Source: Solea solea
Taxonomy: Eukaryota > Chordata > Actinopteri > Pleuronectiformes > Soleidae
Assembly: GCF_958295425.1 (NCBI RefSeq)
Contig: NC_081144.1
Coordinates: 8,927,186 to 8,991,185 of the forward strand
Length of the DNA: 64,000 bases
Direction of reading: 5' to 3'
Made by a program: the position numbers and the translations under genes. The notes beneath the pieces were generated by a model, which had not been told where the DNA came from, did no database searches, and was given only the letters and a program-made list of their open reading frames with translations. Each line of letters begins with the position of its first letter. Positions within the stretch are counted from its first letter, which is position 1. Below are positions 62,440 through 64,000 of this stretch, piece by piece.

Positions 62440-62720
62440 GTTGCATAAGGACTGCAGAAAAAGAGCCAGGCCCTGGCTCTCCTCCTCCTCCACCTCTTGC
62501 CCGGCCAGAGGACAGATGGCGGCAGAAGAAAGCAAATGAGCGGTAGCAGCACTCTCCCATGCCACTCCTCAACAGATGGATGTATCGTTTATTTATTGAA
62601 AAATAAATCAGACCTGGGTGAGGCCTGCCCAGGCTCCCGCTTTGATCTCCTACAGCCTTACTGGGCACTGATTTTTTTTTTAGATTTCCCCTCCTGGGCC
62701 ACAGCTAATTGCAACTCTGC
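62440..62720. other. GC-rich island in the plekhg5 intron
   Basis: The GC content is higher than in its surroundings. It includes the palindrome AGAGCCAGGCCCTGGCTCT (62462-62480) and ATGGCGGCAGAAGAAAGCAA. Overlapping open frames on both strands are short and show no domain. It could be a regulatory element or an unrecognised alternative promoter of plekhg5. Confidence 0.25.
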
Positions 62721-64000
62721 ATAATGTTTAAGAAAGCAGGCTCCTCTTCAGCAAACATGGGGAGGCCCTGTGGGGGTCATGTGCTCTTTTTCCCACAAGG
62801 ACACTCAAACAGTCTTGCAAGAAATAGGTAGTGAAAAGTAATATGAAGCAGACCTTGACCTATATCGGTGTCTGTCAGCTAATCATAGTAATCCTTAAGA
62901 CTGCCATATTTTGGATTTAAGGAATTGTGAAATGTTATTTTGGAAAAATTGTTAAAAAAAATAGCTTTGTCCTTGTATAATAATTAAATGAAATTCTGTT
63001 TTTTTTTTTAACATGGTAGGATCAACTCTATGAGGAAAATCATTAGCTTTTGATTTAAAGGTGAACAGCTTAATCCTGAGTCAGTGTCTACAGTCAAGCA
63101 ATACATCAAAAGTCAGTGCGTTGGATTATTTGACTGTGAAAACCAGACAGTGGTTTTCTCTCCTTCAGTCATAGACTATGACCCAATGATGACACGTATT
63201 TGCGTCTGACATTTGGGTTTTCTCCTTGATTTGTGTTGCAGACAGTACGAGTTGCTCTGGCCAAAGCCTGTCTGAGTGTTTGACTGACTTCACTGCAGTC
63301 ATACTATTTGAACAAGACTGTGCATGATTCTGCCTCGTCTAGTGCTAACCAGTCATTTGCATGAATAGGTGTGTTTATTGGGATGCATTTGAGTATTTTG
63401 TGTGTGTGTGTAGGCCAGGGACGGGTGGGTGTGGGTGGTAGTGGTTTGAAAGAAATACAAGGTAAATCCAGCGGTTGTTGAAGTGATTGTTGCTGCTCCC
63501 CCGAGCTGACTTTTCCGGCCCCTTATGAGTGATGAGGAGTTGTGTTAATGCTAACATAACTCACTGCTGAAGAGAATCTCGTCCATTTGCCAAGTCAGTG
63601 AGGACTTGCATGTTGGAACAGGACCTCAAAGCAGTCTTTTCTGTGGGAGTGGAGTGATAGTAAGCATTAACGTTTGTCCGCGTGATTAAACATACTGTAT
63701 CTGGATGTCGCCCACAGTCTCAACAAAGGCTGAAGAACAGTGGAACCTCTCATTGTCCAGACAGATGGTTGGCCTAGACAATAAGTTTTGTCATTAACAT
63801 AGCCAAACATTTGCATTAGATGAGCCGCTCTGTATTGTGCACATTCAGGTTTGCTTCGATTTCATGTTCAAGTCAATGGACGTTTCTATTGGGTTTGTTT
63901 GTGTGTGTTCCTCTTGGAACAATGACAGGGCATTAAGTTTACTCCATGGTTTTGTGCTCTACCATGACCATTAACATGTGTTGTAGTAGGTAAATATATG

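Larger units (their letters stand above)
47940..64000 (+). other. plekhg5: plekhg5 intron to the window edge
   Basis: No further plekhg5 exon was found. The stretch contains repeats listed separately, several poly-C tracts, and a possible cryptic exon at 59567-59667. The gene is therefore cut by the window end. Confidence 0.5.

Overview
This window is vertebrate nuclear DNA, almost certainly from a ray-finned (teleost, probably percomorph) fish. Genes are split by many GT-AG introns, the background is AT-rich, and there are many teleost-type transposon relics. The gene order matches a block of human chromosome 1p36.31 (KLHL21, ZBTB48, NOL9, PLEKHG5). Human TAS1R1, which lies between ZBTB48 and NOL9, is missing here. 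I rebuilt coding models by hand from splice consensus, reading-frame phase and recalled human orthologue sequences; no alignment was run.

Layout. 1-300: CpG-rich promoter-like stretch with a plus-strand splice donor. 1684-3676: a DNA transposon flanked by TTAA, with a decayed THAP-type zinc finger, a large inverted duplication and a minisatellite. 3681-7190: no gene recognised. 7196-7338: probable TATA promoter and noncoding first exon. 7819-12213 (+): klhl21, four coding exons. 12214-14502: shared 3' region of two convergent genes. 18393-14503 (-): zbtb48, ten coding exons, BTB domain plus eleven C2H2-type fingers. 19407-19990: compact divergent promoter. 20628-25724 (+): nol9, twelve coding exons, 702 codons plus stop. 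25725-28950: intergenic, ending in a T/G-rich tandem repeat. 28960-64000 (+): 5' part of plekhg5, with two alternative first coding exons (near 29.6 and 40.1 kb) and one shared exon (47863-47939). The rest of that gene lies beyond the right edge. Its introns fill the last 34 kb and hold MITEs, a Tc1 relic, LINE tails and low-complexity tracts.

The genes do not form a pathway. klhl21 encodes a CUL3 adaptor acting in mitosis, zbtb48 a telomere-binding factor, nol9 a nucleolar RNA 5'-kinase for rRNA maturation, and plekhg5 a RhoA exchange factor. Their link is conserved synteny and, for zbtb48/nol9, a shared promoter region. I saw no tRNA, rRNA, CRISPR or prokaryotic feature.
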